Under the pieces are notes generated by a model. That model saw only the letters and a list, made by a program, of their open reading frames with translations, searched no databases and was not told the DNA's origin. A program made the translations under genes and the position numbers. Shown piece after piece: positions 43,212-52,203 of a DNA stretch of 64,000 nt (positions are counted from its first letter, which is position 1; the number at the start of each line of letters is the position of its first letter). The DNA is from JALYXI01 sp963795835 (lineage in GTDB: Bacteria > Acidobacteriota > Terriglobia > Bryobacterales > Bryobacteraceae). The stretch lies in contig CAWCJC010000003.1 in the NCBI GenBank assembly GCA_963795835.1, forward strand, positions 278,401 to 342,400, read 5' to 3'.

Positions 43212-45300
43212 ATGCGAATTTTACTCGCGCTCTTGATCTGCACACCCAGCTTCGCCGCCGCGCCATTCACGCTGGAACAGATTCTCAGTTCCGCGTTTCC
43301 TTCCGAACTTACGGTTTCGCCGGACGGGCGGAAGCTCTGCTGGGCCAATGATGAGAAGGGCCTGCGCAATTTGTGGGTGGCCGAAGCGCCAGAGTTTCGC
43401 GGGCGGCAGTTGACGCACTTTGGTGAAGATGACGGGCTTGAGATTACGGGCGTCGAGTGGAATGCGGATGCTTCCGCGGTGGTGTTTGTGCGCGGCGAGG
43501 GCGTGAATACGCGCGGAGAGTATCCCAATCCACGGTCGCTGGCGGCGGGCGTGAGCCAGACCATTTGGATGGCAAAGCTCGATGGCACAGCGAAGCAGAT
43601 TGCGGAGGGTTCGTCGCCCGCGATTGCGCCGGATGGAAAGACCGTGGCGTATGTGTCGCGCTCGGAGGTTTGGACAGTGCCGCTCTCGGGGGATGCGAAG
43701 GCGGTGAATCTGATTCATGCGAGAGGGACGGCACAGTCGCTTCGGTGGTCGCCGGATGGCCGGTGGTTGGCTTTTATCAGCAACAGGCGGAACCATAGTT
43801 TTCTAGCTTTGTATAACGTGGCCCAGAAGTTGGTGGAGTTTCCCGATGCTTCGGTGGATCAGGATGCGCACCCGGTATGGTCGCCCGATAGTCAGCGGAT
43901 CGCGTATGTGAGGATTCCCGTTTTCACGAAAGAGTTTGCGTTTGGGCCGGTGCGGGAGCGTGAAGAGCCCTGGCGGATTCGCGTATATGACCTGAATAGT
44001 AAGAACGCGCATGAGGTGTGGCGAGCGCAGGCTGGAGCGGGGAGCGCATTCCATGAGGTAGTGGCCGAAAATCAATTGCAGTGGGCTGCCGGGGACCGAA
44101 TCGTGTTTCCGTGGGAGCGCGACGGGTTCAGTCACCTTTATTCGGTAGCGGCGAATGGCGGTGCCGGCGGTTGCGCTGACTCCAGGGAATTTCGAAGTGG
44201 AGCACGTCGCGCTTTCTCGCGATCGGCGGGAAGTTGTGTTTTCGTCGAACCAGGACGATGTCGACCGGCGGCATATCTGGCGGGTAGCGGCGTTGGGCGG
44301 CAAGGTAACACCCGTGACGAGCGGGAGCGGAATTGAGTGGTCGCCTGTCGAGACTACAGCAGGCGTAGCCTATCTCCACTCCAGCGCTTTGGAACCGGCG
44401 CGACCGGCGGTGGCTTCTAAGGATGTGACACCAGTGCCCGCGGGCTTTCCTGTTGTGCGAGCACCAGAGCCCGTCGTGTTTACAGCAACGGACGGCATGC
44501 TGATTCACGCGCAGCTATTCCGTCCGCCAAACGATTCCGGCAAGCATCCGGCCGTGATCTTCTTTCATGGTGGGTCCAGGCGGCAGATGCTGCTTGGTTG
44601 GCACTACATGTTTTACTACTACCAGGCTTACGCGTTTAATCAGTATCTGGCGAGCAAGGGCTATGTAGTGCTGAGCGTGAATTATCGCAGCGGGATCGGC
44701 TACGGTCTCGATTTTCGCGAGGCGAAGGACTATGGGGCTACAGGGGCAAGCGAATACAACGACGTGGCGGGTGCGGGCTTATACATGCGCGAGCGTACGG
44801 ACGTAGACGCAAAACGGATCGGTCTGTGGGGCGGGTCGTACGGCGGATATCTGACGGCGTTGGGATTGGCACGCGCTTCGGATTTGTTCGCGGCGGGAGT
44901 GGATTTGCACGGGGTCCACGAGTGGAACACGGAGATTCAGGTATTTGCGCCCGGCTATGATCCGGAGAAGGCCCGGGAGACCGCGCGCATTGCCTTCGCT
45001 TCTTCGCCAATGAGTTCCGTGGACGGTTGGAAGTCGCCGGTTTTGTTAATACACGGGGACGACGATCGGAACGTTAACTTCAATCAGACAGTGATGCTGG
45101 TGGAGGCGCTTCGAAAACGAAAAGTTGAGTTCCAACAACTTATCTTTCCTGATGAAATTCACGATTTCTTATTACACCGCGATTGGCTGAAAGCCTACCA
45201 CGCAGCAGACGATTTCCTGGGTGCCCATCTTCGTTCAGGCTCTTCGGCTGGGGCTGGGAGTGCAGCGACGGCTTCGGCTTCGGCGCAAAAAACACCTTAA
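43212..45300 (+). CDS. S9 family (DPP IV-like) peptidase, frameshifted by a one-base insertion
   Basis: About 695 residues when two frames are joined. Frame one: signal peptide (ILLALLICTPSFAA), then a propeller of WSPDGR-type blades. It loses homology after HLYSVAANGG near 44160. The next frame resumes with PAVALTPGNFEVEHVALS and contains the catalytic domain: Ser in WGGSYGGYLTA, Asp in HGDDDRNVNF, His in DEIHDFLLHRD. Removing one G near 44163 restores the gene. The last 18 residues are Ser/Ala-rich because this stretch also lies antisense to a zinc-ribbon gene. Exported dipeptidyl or acylaminoacyl peptidase. Confidence 0.85.
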
Positions 45301-45433
45301 CGCACGCTTGGCAATGGTACGGAACACGCGAGAACAGATTCCACAGATAAGGTTTCACGCCGGTAAGCACGATTCTCCGTACGTTTGACGACATGCAGTG
45401 AGTGCAACGGATTTGGTGGTTTTGCGCCATCAT
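45140..45433 (-). CDS. Small zinc-ribbon protein, antisense to the end of the S9 peptidase gene
   Basis: 97 residues from ATG 45433 (or 45430). It has two CxxC knuckles: RCTHCMSSNVRR and PYHCQACVKVFF, about 35 residues apart, the layout of a short zinc-ribbon family seen in Acidobacteriota. The tail is Pro/Lys-rich (APKPKPSLHSQPQPK). The second half, from 45300 down, overlaps the 3' end of the S9 peptidase by 161 bp. It starts divergently from tyrS, 38 bp apart. The zinc-ribbon part looks real; the C-terminal end could be longer than needed. Confidence 0.5.
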   Translation of the reverse strand: MMAQNHQIRCTHCMSSNVRRIVLTGVKPYLWNLFSRVPYHCQACVKVFFAPKPKPSLHSQPQPKSLNEDGHPGNRLLRGRLSANRGVIRNREFHQER

Positions 45434-45471
45434 GCCAGCTATTTCACAACATACCGCTAAACTGGATTCTT

Positions 45472-46641
45472 GTGGCCTCAACCGTCGATCAAGAAGTGGT
45501 TTACTTAACGAAAGGCCTTGCCGAGCTGATTCGCGAGGAAGACCTTCGGGAGCGCCTCAAAGACGGCCGCAAGCTGCGTGTGAAGGCCGGGTTCGACCCT
45601 ACAGCGCCGGATTTGCACCTGGGACACACGGTTCTTCTCCGTAAAATGAAGCACTTCCAGGATTTGGGGCACACGGTGATTTTTCTGGTGGGCGACACTA
45701 CCGCGATGATTGGCGACCCTTCCGGCCGGAATGCCACACGGCCTCCCCTGACCCGCGAAGAGATTGAAGCGAACACAGAAACTTACAAGGCCCAGGTTTT
45801 CAAGATTCTGGATCCAGACAAGACAGAGGTCCGGTTCAACAGTGAGTGGCTCGGGAAATTAAGCTTCGAAGACATGATCCGTCTGTGCTCAAAGTACACG
45901 GTTGCGCGCATTCTGGAGCGTGACGATTTTGCCAAGCGTTACGCCGGAAATGTGCCGATTTCCGTGCATGAGTTGCTCTATCCCCTGGCGCAGGCGTTTG
46001 ATTCCGTGGCACTTCGGTGCGATGTGGAAATGGGCGGGACGGACCAGAAATTCAATCTGCTGGTAGGCCGCGAGATCCAAAAAGACTATGGGCAGGCGCC
46101 CCAAATTGTCGCGACTTCCCCGCTGCTGGAGGGGCTGGACGGCGAGAAGAAAATGTCCAAATCGCTGGGAAACTATATAGGGATCACGGAACCGCCCGCA
46201 GTGATGTTCCGCAAGGTGATGCAGATTAGCGACGAATTGATGTGGCGGTATTACGAACTGCTGACAGATAAGAGCCTGTTAGAAATTGAAGGCCTGAAGC
46301 GCGGACATCCCATGGAGGCGAAAAAGGCTCTCGGGATGCGCATCGTAGAGGATTTCCATTCCGCCGGAGAAGCGGCAGAAGCGGCGCTGCAGTTCGAAAG
46401 CGTGGTGCAGCATAAGCAAGTTCCGCAGGAGATGGAGACCTTCACACTTGCCGAGCCAATGCGACTTGATAAATTGTTGGCGGCGAGCGGCCTGGCAGGG
46501 TCGGTAGCGGATGCGGTTCGCAAGCTGAAAGCGAATTCGGTGGAGGTGGATGGCATGAAGCAGACGGACCAGTTTCAGGTGCTGAGCGGGCCGCATATCG
46601 TAAAGGCAGGCAAGGGTTGGCGCCGGATCGTGCCACACTAG
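45472..46641 (+). CDS. tyrS: Tyrosyl-tRNA synthetase
   Basis: 389 residues from a GTG at 45472, where homology begins (VASTVDQEVVYLTKGLAELI); the frame runs open further upstream but that part is not conserved. Class I signatures: HIGH as PDLHLGHTVLL and KMSKS in EKKMSKSLGNY, followed by a C-terminal S4 RNA-binding domain (RLDKLLAASGLAGSVADAVR). The KMSKS form places it with the TyrRS type found in many non-enteric bacteria. It charges tRNA-Tyr. folP follows after 11 bp. Confidence 0.95.
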   Translation: MASTVDQEVVYLTKGLAELIREEDLRERLKDGRKLRVKAGFDPTAPDLHLGHTVLLRKMKHFQDLGHTVIFLVGDTTAMIGDPSGRNATRPPLTREEIEANTETYKAQVFKILDPDKTEVRFNSEWLGKLSFEDMIRLCSKYTVARILERDDFAKRYAGNVPISVHELLYPLAQAFDSVALRCDVEMGGTDQKFNLLVGREIQKDYGQAPQIVATSPLLEGLDGEKKMSKSLGNYIGITEPPAVMFRKVMQISDELMWRYYELLTDKSLLEIEGLKRGHPMEAKKALGMRIVEDFHSAGEAAEAALQFESVVQHKQVPQEMETFTLAEPMRLDKLLAASGLAGSVADAVRKLKANSVEVDGMKQTDQFQVLSGPHIVKAGKGWRRIVPH

Positions 46642-46652
46642 AGACTCCCCTA

Positions 46653-48191
46653 ATGCCGCGAAAACTCTTTACTTGGAAGCTGAGGTCGCGTGAACTGCGG
46701 CTGGGCGAACGGACTCTAATTGTTGGAATTTTGAATGTGACGCCGGACTCGTTCTCCGACGGCGGGCAGTATGACAGCCCGGAACTGGCTTTGGCGCGAG
46801 CGATTGAAATCGAAGCACAGGGCGCTGACATCCTGGATATTGGGGCGGAATCCACCAAGCCTGGGAGCACGAGGATTTCGGCGGCGGAGGAATTGCGCAG
46901 GTTGATTCCGGTGCTGAAGCGGCTGAAGGGCGAGCTGCAGATCCCGATTTCCGTGGACACATACAAGGCGGAAGTGGCGTCAATCGCTCTGGAGCATGGC
47001 GCAGAAATCATCAACGACCCAAGCGGGTTTACGTTTGATCCGCTGCTGGCCAAGGTCGTCGTGGAGAGTAACGCCGGCTTAATTCTGAACCACATGCGCG
47101 GAACGCCGGAGACGTGGGCGAAGCTCCCGCCGATGCCGGACATTATGGGCGCGGTTGTAAAAGACCTGGATGCGAGCGCGAACCGTGCGCGTCGGGCGGG
47201 GATGGACAAGCTTCGTATGGTTCTGGATCCCGGGCTTGGCTTCGGGAAGCGCAAGGAACAAAACGCGGAGATTCTGTCGCGCTTGGGTGAGCTGGCCAAG
47301 CTGGAATACCCGATGATGACGGGCCCATCGCGCAAGTCCTTTCTGGCGCAGGGGACGGAAGAAGAAACGCTGTACGCGACGGCATCGGCGGTGGCGGCTT
47401 CAATTTTGAATGGCGCCTCTATGGTCCGCGTACATGACGTCGCCGCAATGCGCGCGGTCGCGAATGTGGCCGATGAGATTGCGCGCAGCGAGAGGCTGGA
47501 AGAAGAGGAGCCGGCAAAGCGTCCTGTGGGCCGGCGCACGACGACACCTGAAGTTGCAGCGACGGAGCGGCCTTTGCCGACGCGTCCTCCTCTGGTGAGG
47601 AAACCCCCGCCGCCTCCGCGGGAAGAAGAGGCACTGGAACGTTCTCCCGAGCGGCCGCCGATGCGGAGACCTCCACCGCCTGATCGGGGTGGGGAGCGCG
47701 GCGGAGATCGGCCATTCGCACCGCGGCGCTCTTCAGGGCCGCCTTCCCGGCCTCCTTCGGATCGAGGGGATCGACCGTTTACACCACGCCGGTCTTCAGG
47801 ACCGCCCTCGGATCGGCCCTCCGACCGGGGTGATCGTCCCTACCCGCCAAGAAGATCAGGACCACCGTCGGATCGCGGAGACCGGTCTTCCGGGCCGCCC
47901 CGGCGTTCGGGACCTCCCTCGGACCGGGGGGATCGCCCTCCGTTTCGAGGTGACCGACCCTCCGGTCCGCCGCGCGGAGACCGCCCCTATGGTCCGCCGA
48001 GAGGAGACCGCCCGTCTGGACCGCCAAGAGGAGATCGGCCGTTTGGACCGAAGCGCTCGGGGTCGTCCGGGGCACCTTCCCGTTTTGGAGCTGCCAAGAA
48101 GTTCGGTTCCGGGCCGCGAAAGTTTGGACCGCGCAAAGATGGTCCGCCCCGCAAGGATTACCCACCGCGCGGGCCTAAGCGCGATAAGTAA
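46653..48191 (+). CDS. folP: Dihydropteroate synthase with long Arg/Gly/Pro-rich C-terminal tail
   Basis: 512 residues. The first about 280 form a complete TIM-barrel DHPS: ILNVTPDSFSDGG, IGAESTKPGS, SVDTYKAEVA, INDPSGF, LNHMRGTPETW, LDPGLGFGKR, TGPSRKSFL and the final RVHDV. It joins p-aminobenzoate to the pterin in folate synthesis. The remaining about 230 residues are disordered and built from Pro, Arg, Gly, Asp and Ser, including four exact-length RGDRPxGPP units, and end in a basic KFGPRKDG-type segment. No frameshift is needed for the fusion. Such tails usually belong to RNA-binding proteins. The end overlaps a convergent methyltransferase by 17 bp. Confidence 0.92.
   Translation: MPRKLFTWKLRSRELRLGERTLIVGILNVTPDSFSDGGQYDSPELALARAIEIEAQGADILDIGAESTKPGSTRISAAEELRRLIPVLKRLKGELQIPISVDTYKAEVASIALEHGAEIINDPSGFTFDPLLAKVVVESNAGLILNHMRGTPETWAKLPPMPDIMGAVVKDLDASANRARRAGMDKLRMVLDPGLGFGKRKEQNAEILSRLGELAKLEYPMMTGPSRKSFLAQGTEEETLYATASAVAASILNGASMVRVHDVAAMRAVANVADEIARSERLEEEEPAKRPVGRRTTTPEVAATERPLPTRPPLVRKPPPPPREEEALERSPERPPMRRPPPPDRGGERGGDRPFAPRRSSGPPSRPPSDRGDRPFTPRRSSGPPSDRPSDRGDRPYPPRRSGPPSDRGDRSSGPPRRSGPPSDRGDRPPFRGDRPSGPPRGDRPYGPPRGDRPSGPPRGDRPFGPKRSGSSGAPSRFGAAKKFGSGPRKFGPRKDGPPRKDYPPRGPKRDK
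47946..48053. repeat. Four 27-bp tandem repeats encoding RGDRPxGPP
   Basis: Units at 47946-47972, 47973-47999, 48000-48026 and 48027-48053. Codon third positions differ between copies while the peptide is kept. Looser SSGPPSDRGDRP repeats precede them from about 47720. Confidence 0.85.
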
Positions 48192-48816
48192 TTTCAATCA
48201 CCTGCTTGCCGTAAATCGGGCTGACCCACTGCGTGAAGGTGGACGCGGTACCTTGAATCGCTCTGACGACGAGCGCCCGCAGTTCAGAAGGTGTATAAGC
48301 GCGCCTGATGGATTGTTGGCCGTCCAGGTGGACAGGGCGGCTCACCACAGGCCACATGAAGATAGAAAATAGTGCCAGGGGAAGCGGATGCCGAACCAGA
48401 TCCACAATGAGAAAGCGGTTGCAGTGGCGTCCCACATTGCGAATCAGGTCAACCACTTGGGATTCATTGAGGTGATGGACAACCAACAGGCAGAGCGCGA
48501 GGTCGCTTGGCGGTAGAGGGTCTTTGGTCGCGTCCGCTACCGTAACTGGAACACCATTTTCCAATGGATCGCCGGGTCGAAGGTCCACTCCGCGGACGTT
48601 GATGCCCAGGGCATCTCGAAGGTCCGCCAGCAGGGCTCCTTGGCCGCAGCCTATGTCAAGCACGGAGGCGGGGCGACTCCGTCTTACCAGTTCTAGGATA
48701 TGGGCGGTGTTCCCCAAGATGCGGTTCAGGCGAGTCAAATCGGCGTGAAATGAGTCCAGATCTTTCTGCGGAACGGTTGGGTCATCCATCAGTTCCGGTG
48801 TTTGTGAGCGAATCAT
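48175..48816 (-). CDS. Class I SAM-dependent methyltransferase
   Basis: 213 residues. SAM-binding motif I is VLDIGCGQGALLADL, then the acidic GVDLRPGDP and motif-III-like LALCLLVVHHLNESQ. The second half (PLALFSIFMWPVVSRP) is hydrophobic, and the C-terminus reads RRAYTPSELRAL. This resembles small-molecule or lipid methyltransferases of soil bacteria; the substrate is unknown. Its end overlaps folP by 17 bp, head-on. It lies 44 bp upstream of the leuS stop region on the same strand. Confidence 0.85.
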   Translation of the reverse strand: MIRSQTPELMDDPTVPQKDLDSFHADLTRLNRILGNTAHILELVRRSRPASVLDIGCGQGALLADLRDALGINVRGVDLRPGDPLENGVPVTVADATKDPLPPSDLALCLLVVHHLNESQVVDLIRNVGRHCNRFLIVDLVRHPLPLALFSIFMWPVVSRPVHLDGQQSIRRAYTPSELRALVVRAIQGTASTFTQWVSPIYGKQVIEITYRA

Positions 48817-48860
48817 TAACTTTCAGTAGACTCTAACGATGCCATTCGCTGAAGGACGCG

Positions 48861-51290
48861 TTAGCGGACCACGATGTTCACGAGTTTGTCCGGCACCACG
48901 ATGACCCGGACGACTACTTTGCCGGAGGTGAGTGCGGCAACCCGCTCGTCGGCAAGCGCCATGCGTTCGAGCTCGACGCGTTCCGTGCCGGGGACAACTG
49001 TGAGTTTCGAGCGATTCTTTCCGTTCACCTGAAGCACGACTTCGGCCTCCTGTTCCTTTGCGAGTTCTTCGTTATAGATGGGCCAGGAGTGCTTAAACAC
49101 GGGGCCGTCATGGCCCTGTTCGGCCCAGAGTTCCTGCGCCATATAGGGGGCGAAGGGCGCCAGAATAAGCGTGACCGTTTCCAGCACTTGCGACATCGCC
49201 TCGGCGGAGATATGCGCTTCCTGTGAATAGAGATCGTTCAGCAGTTCCATAATCGCGGCGATGGACGTGTTGAAGTGCCAGCGTGTCTCGAAGTCTTCGG
49301 TGATTTTCCGCAGAGTCTGGTGGAGCTTGCGGAGGATGGCGGAATCGGCTGTACCATCGTTCGGTTGCGCGGGGATGTTGCGGGTGGCATAGCGATAGAC
49401 ACGTCCGAGGAAGCGGGAAATTCCTTCGATGCCGCTATCCACCCAATCGACATCCTTTTCGGGGGGCGCGGCAAAGAGCGCGAACAGACGGGCGGTATCG
49501 GCGCCGTACTTTTCGGCGACCTCATCGGCAGGAACGACGTTGCCGCGCGACTTCGACATCTTCTCGCCGTTGCGGATGACCATGCCCTGTGTGAAGAGCT
49601 TGCGAACGGGCTCTTCATTCGCGATGACGCCGATGTCGCGCATCATCTTGGTCCAGAAACGGGAGTAGATGAGATGCAGAATGGCGTGTTCGACGCCGCC
49701 GATGTATTGGTCGATCGGGAACCAGTGGGCTATGGTGGCGGAATCGAACGGCGCGGTGGAGTTATGCGGGTCGCAGTAGCGGTAAAAGTACCAGGAGGAG
49801 TCGACAAAGGTATCCATGGTGTCGGTCTCGCGGCGCGCGGGGCGGCCGCACTTGGGACAGGCTACATTGACGAACTCAGGGACATTTTCCAGTGGGGAGC
49901 GGCCTTCTCCGGTGATCTCGATCTTCTCGGGTAAGCGCACGGGCAGGTCCTGTTCAGGGACAGGGACGGGGCCGTCGACGGGGCAATGAATTACTGGGAT
50001 CGGGGTGCCCCAATAGCGCTGGCGGGAGATGCCCCAGTCCTTCAGGCGGAACGTGATGGCGCCTTTGCCGAATGTTTGTTCTTCGGCGAAACGCGTCATC
50101 TGGCGGCGGGCTTCGGCGCTGGTTTCGCCGGACCATTTTCCAGAGTTTTCGACGATGCCGTATTCGCAGTAGGCTTCGGTGATGCCGACCGGGCTCGCTA
50201 GGCCACCATCCACCGGGCGGACGACGGAGCGGATGGGAAGCTTGTATTTTTGGCAGAACTCAAAGTCCCGCTCGTCGTGGCCGGGGACCGCCATGATCGC
50301 GCCGGTGCCATAGCCCATCAGGACGAAGTTGCCGGTCCAGATAGGAAGGCGCTCCTTGCTGAACGGGTTGATGGCGTAGTGGCCGGTGAAGTAGCCTTCC
50401 TTTTCCACTTCGCCCATTCCCTGATTGGCGCGGGCGTCAATCATAGCTTTGGCCCGGGGTTCATCGATGCCGCCGGCGAGCGGATGTTCGGGGGCAACAA
50501 TCAGGCAGGTTGCCCCGTAAATCGTGTCGATGCGGGTGGTGAAGATGCGAACCGGGGGGAGATCGGCATCGGCCACGTAGAAATCGACTTCAGCGCCTTC
50601 CGAGCGTCCTATCCAGTTGCGCTGCATGGCGAGGACTCGATCAGGCCATCCGTCCTCCAGGAGCCGCATGTCATCCAGGAGTTGATCGGCGTAGTTGGTG
50701 ATCTTCAGGAACCATTGTGCGAGTTCGCGCTGTTCCACAGGGGTGGTTTCGTGGCGCCAGCAACAGCCATCCACAACCTGTTCGTTGGCGAGCACAGTGG
50801 CACACCGGGGACACCAGTTCACCAGCGCTTTCTTGCGATAAGCCAAGCCGCGCTCCAACATCTTGAGAAAGAACCACTGGTTCCAGCGGTAATATTCGGG
50901 GTCGCAGGTGGTGACTTCGCGATCCCAATCGTAGCTGAAGGCAAAGCGGCTGTGGGTCTTTTTCATGCGCGCGATGTTCAGGCGCGTCCATTCGGCAGGC
51001 GGGGTTTTGTTCGCGATGGCGGCGTTTTCCGCGGGCAGGCCGAAAGCATCCCAACCCATGGGGTGCAGAACGTTGAAGCCGCGCATCCATTGGTGGCGCG
51101 CCAGCGCATCGCCGATGGAGTAATTGCGAATGTGGCCGATGTGAAGTGCGCCCGAGGGGTAGGGCAGCATTTCGAGCACGTAATACTTGGGCTTGGCGGG
51201 ATTGTTTTCGGTTCGGTAAAGGCTGCCATCAGCCCATTCGGCGGCCCACTTCGTTTCAATGGCTTGGAAATCGTAACTCTTCTCTGGCAT
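48861..51290 (-). CDS. leuS: Leucyl-tRNA synthetase
   Basis: 809 residues, class I. HIGH as ALHIGHIRNYSIGD, an editing (CP1) domain with TTRIDTIYGATCLIVAPEHPL and GTGAIMAVPGHDERD, and KMSKS in EKMSKSRGNV, then the anticodon-binding and C-terminal domains (VQVNGKNRSKLTV-like end, here VLQVNGKNRSK). It charges tRNA-Leu, two genes for which are in this window. The ATG shares one base with the stop of nfo (TAATG), so the two are coupled. Confidence 0.97.
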   Translation of the reverse strand: MPEKSYDFQAIETKWAAEWADGSLYRTENNPAKPKYYVLEMLPYPSGALHIGHIRNYSIGDALARHQWMRGFNVLHPMGWDAFGLPAENAAIANKTPPAEWTRLNIARMKKTHSRFAFSYDWDREVTTCDPEYYRWNQWFFLKMLERGLAYRKKALVNWCPRCATVLANEQVVDGCCWRHETTPVEQRELAQWFLKITNYADQLLDDMRLLEDGWPDRVLAMQRNWIGRSEGAEVDFYVADADLPPVRIFTTRIDTIYGATCLIVAPEHPLAGGIDEPRAKAMIDARANQGMGEVEKEGYFTGHYAINPFSKERLPIWTGNFVLMGYGTGAIMAVPGHDERDFEFCQKYKLPIRSVVRPVDGGLASPVGITEAYCEYGIVENSGKWSGETSAEARRQMTRFAEEQTFGKGAITFRLKDWGISRQRYWGTPIPVIHCPVDGPVPVPEQDLPVRLPEKIEITGEGRSPLENVPEFVNVACPKCGRPARRETDTMDTFVDSSWYFYRYCDPHNSTAPFDSATIAHWFPIDQYIGGVEHAILHLIYSRFWTKMMRDIGVIANEEPVRKLFTQGMVIRNGEKMSKSRGNVVPADEVAEKYGADTARLFALFAAPPEKDVDWVDSGIEGISRFLGRVYRYATRNIPAQPNDGTADSAILRKLHQTLRKITEDFETRWHFNTSIAAIMELLNDLYSQEAHISAEAMSQVLETVTLILAPFAPYMAQELWAEQGHDGPVFKHSWPIYNEELAKEQEAEVVLQVNGKNRSKLTVVPGTERVELERMALADERVAALTSGKVVVRVIVVPDKLVNIVVR

Positions 51291-52147
51291 TAACCTTTCA
51301 TCATCGCCCAGAGCGCCGCCACGTTGCGGCGGTCATCGCCTTCTTCATCGACGGGCGTTTCGAGGATGAAGGGCTTATGGCGCAGTTTGGGATGGCGCAG
51401 GATGCGGCGAAACGCCTCAAGGCCAATTTGACCTTCGCCGATGTTCTGGTGTCGATCGAGCTTGGAATTCAGGGCGCCTTTGGAATCGTTGGTGTGGATG
51501 ACGTGGACGCGGTCCAGGTTCAGGACGTCGGTGGCCTGTTGAAGCGTGGATTTCAGGCCGGCCGCGGTGGAAATGTCGTAGCCGGAAGCGTAAAGGTGGC
51601 AGGTATCAAGGCAGTAGCCGACGCGAAGAGGGGATTCGCGCCCGAGAAGATCGTGAATAGTGCGAAGTTCTTCGAAGCGCGAGCCGATCTGCGTTCCGCA
51701 GCCTACGGTATTTTCGAGAAGGACCGTGAGGCCGGTTGTGTCCAGGTTTTGCGCGGCTTCAGCCATGCCGAGTACAAAACTGGCGATACCTTCCTGAATC
51801 GTCTGACCTTTATAGTTCCCTGGATGAATAACGAGGTAATCGGCGCCGATGGCGAGGGCGCGTTCGAGTTCGCCCCGGAACCCGGCGATAGACTTTTCGC
51901 GGATCGTGGCGTCGAGTGTGGCGAGGTTGATGAGATAGCTGGTGTGGATGACTAAAGGGTCAAGGTCGAATTGCTGACGCGCGGCGTTAAGTCTGGCGAT
52001 TTGGAGTTTATCGGGGACGGAGGCGCGCCACATGCGCGGGCTTGAGGAAAAGATCTGAAGGCAATTCGCGCCGAGTCGTTGGGCCTCAGATGCGGCATTC
52101 TCGAGTGATCCGCTGGTAGAGCAATGGATACCGATGCGGGGTTTCAT
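51290..52147 (-). CDS. nfo: Deoxyribonuclease IV / AP endonuclease, Nfo family
   Basis: 285 residues. A Zn-dependent TIM barrel that cuts at abasic sites in base-excision repair. Signatures: GIHCSTSGSLENA near the start, PLVIHTSYLINLA, LVIHPGNYKGQ, LLENTVGCGTQIG, GYCLDTCHLYASGYD, VHVIHTNDSKGALNSKLDRHQNIGEGQIG, and FILETPVDEEG. It is coupled to leuS by TAATG. A terminator of the upstream receptor gene lies just before its ATG. Confidence 0.94.
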   Translation of the reverse strand: MKPRIGIHCSTSGSLENAASEAQRLGANCLQIFSSSPRMWRASVPDKLQIARLNAARQQFDLDPLVIHTSYLINLATLDATIREKSIAGFRGELERALAIGADYLVIHPGNYKGQTIQEGIASFVLGMAEAAQNLDTTGLTVLLENTVGCGTQIGSRFEELRTIHDLLGRESPLRVGYCLDTCHLYASGYDISTAAGLKSTLQQATDVLNLDRVHVIHTNDSKGALNSKLDRHQNIGEGQIGLEAFRRILRHPKLRHKPFILETPVDEEGDDRRNVAALWAMMKG

Positions 52148-52152
52148 AACAG

Positions 52153-52174
52153 AAAAGGGAGCCCGAAGGCTCCC
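52153..52174 (-). terminator. Terminator of the Oar-like receptor gene
   Basis: Minus strand: GGGAGCC, tetraloop TTCG, GGCTCCC, then TTTTCTGTT. A 7-bp stem, 30 bp after the receptor stop, ending a few bases before the nfo ATG. Confidence 0.75.
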
Positions 52175-52203
52175 CTGATGAACAGGCGCTTGTTCGTTGA
52201 GTT

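Noticed and set aside
45301..45471. T-box or other riboswitch ahead of tyrS
   Set aside because: No T-box sequence or antiterminator-like pairing, and most of the stretch is covered by the zinc-ribbon gene on the other strand.
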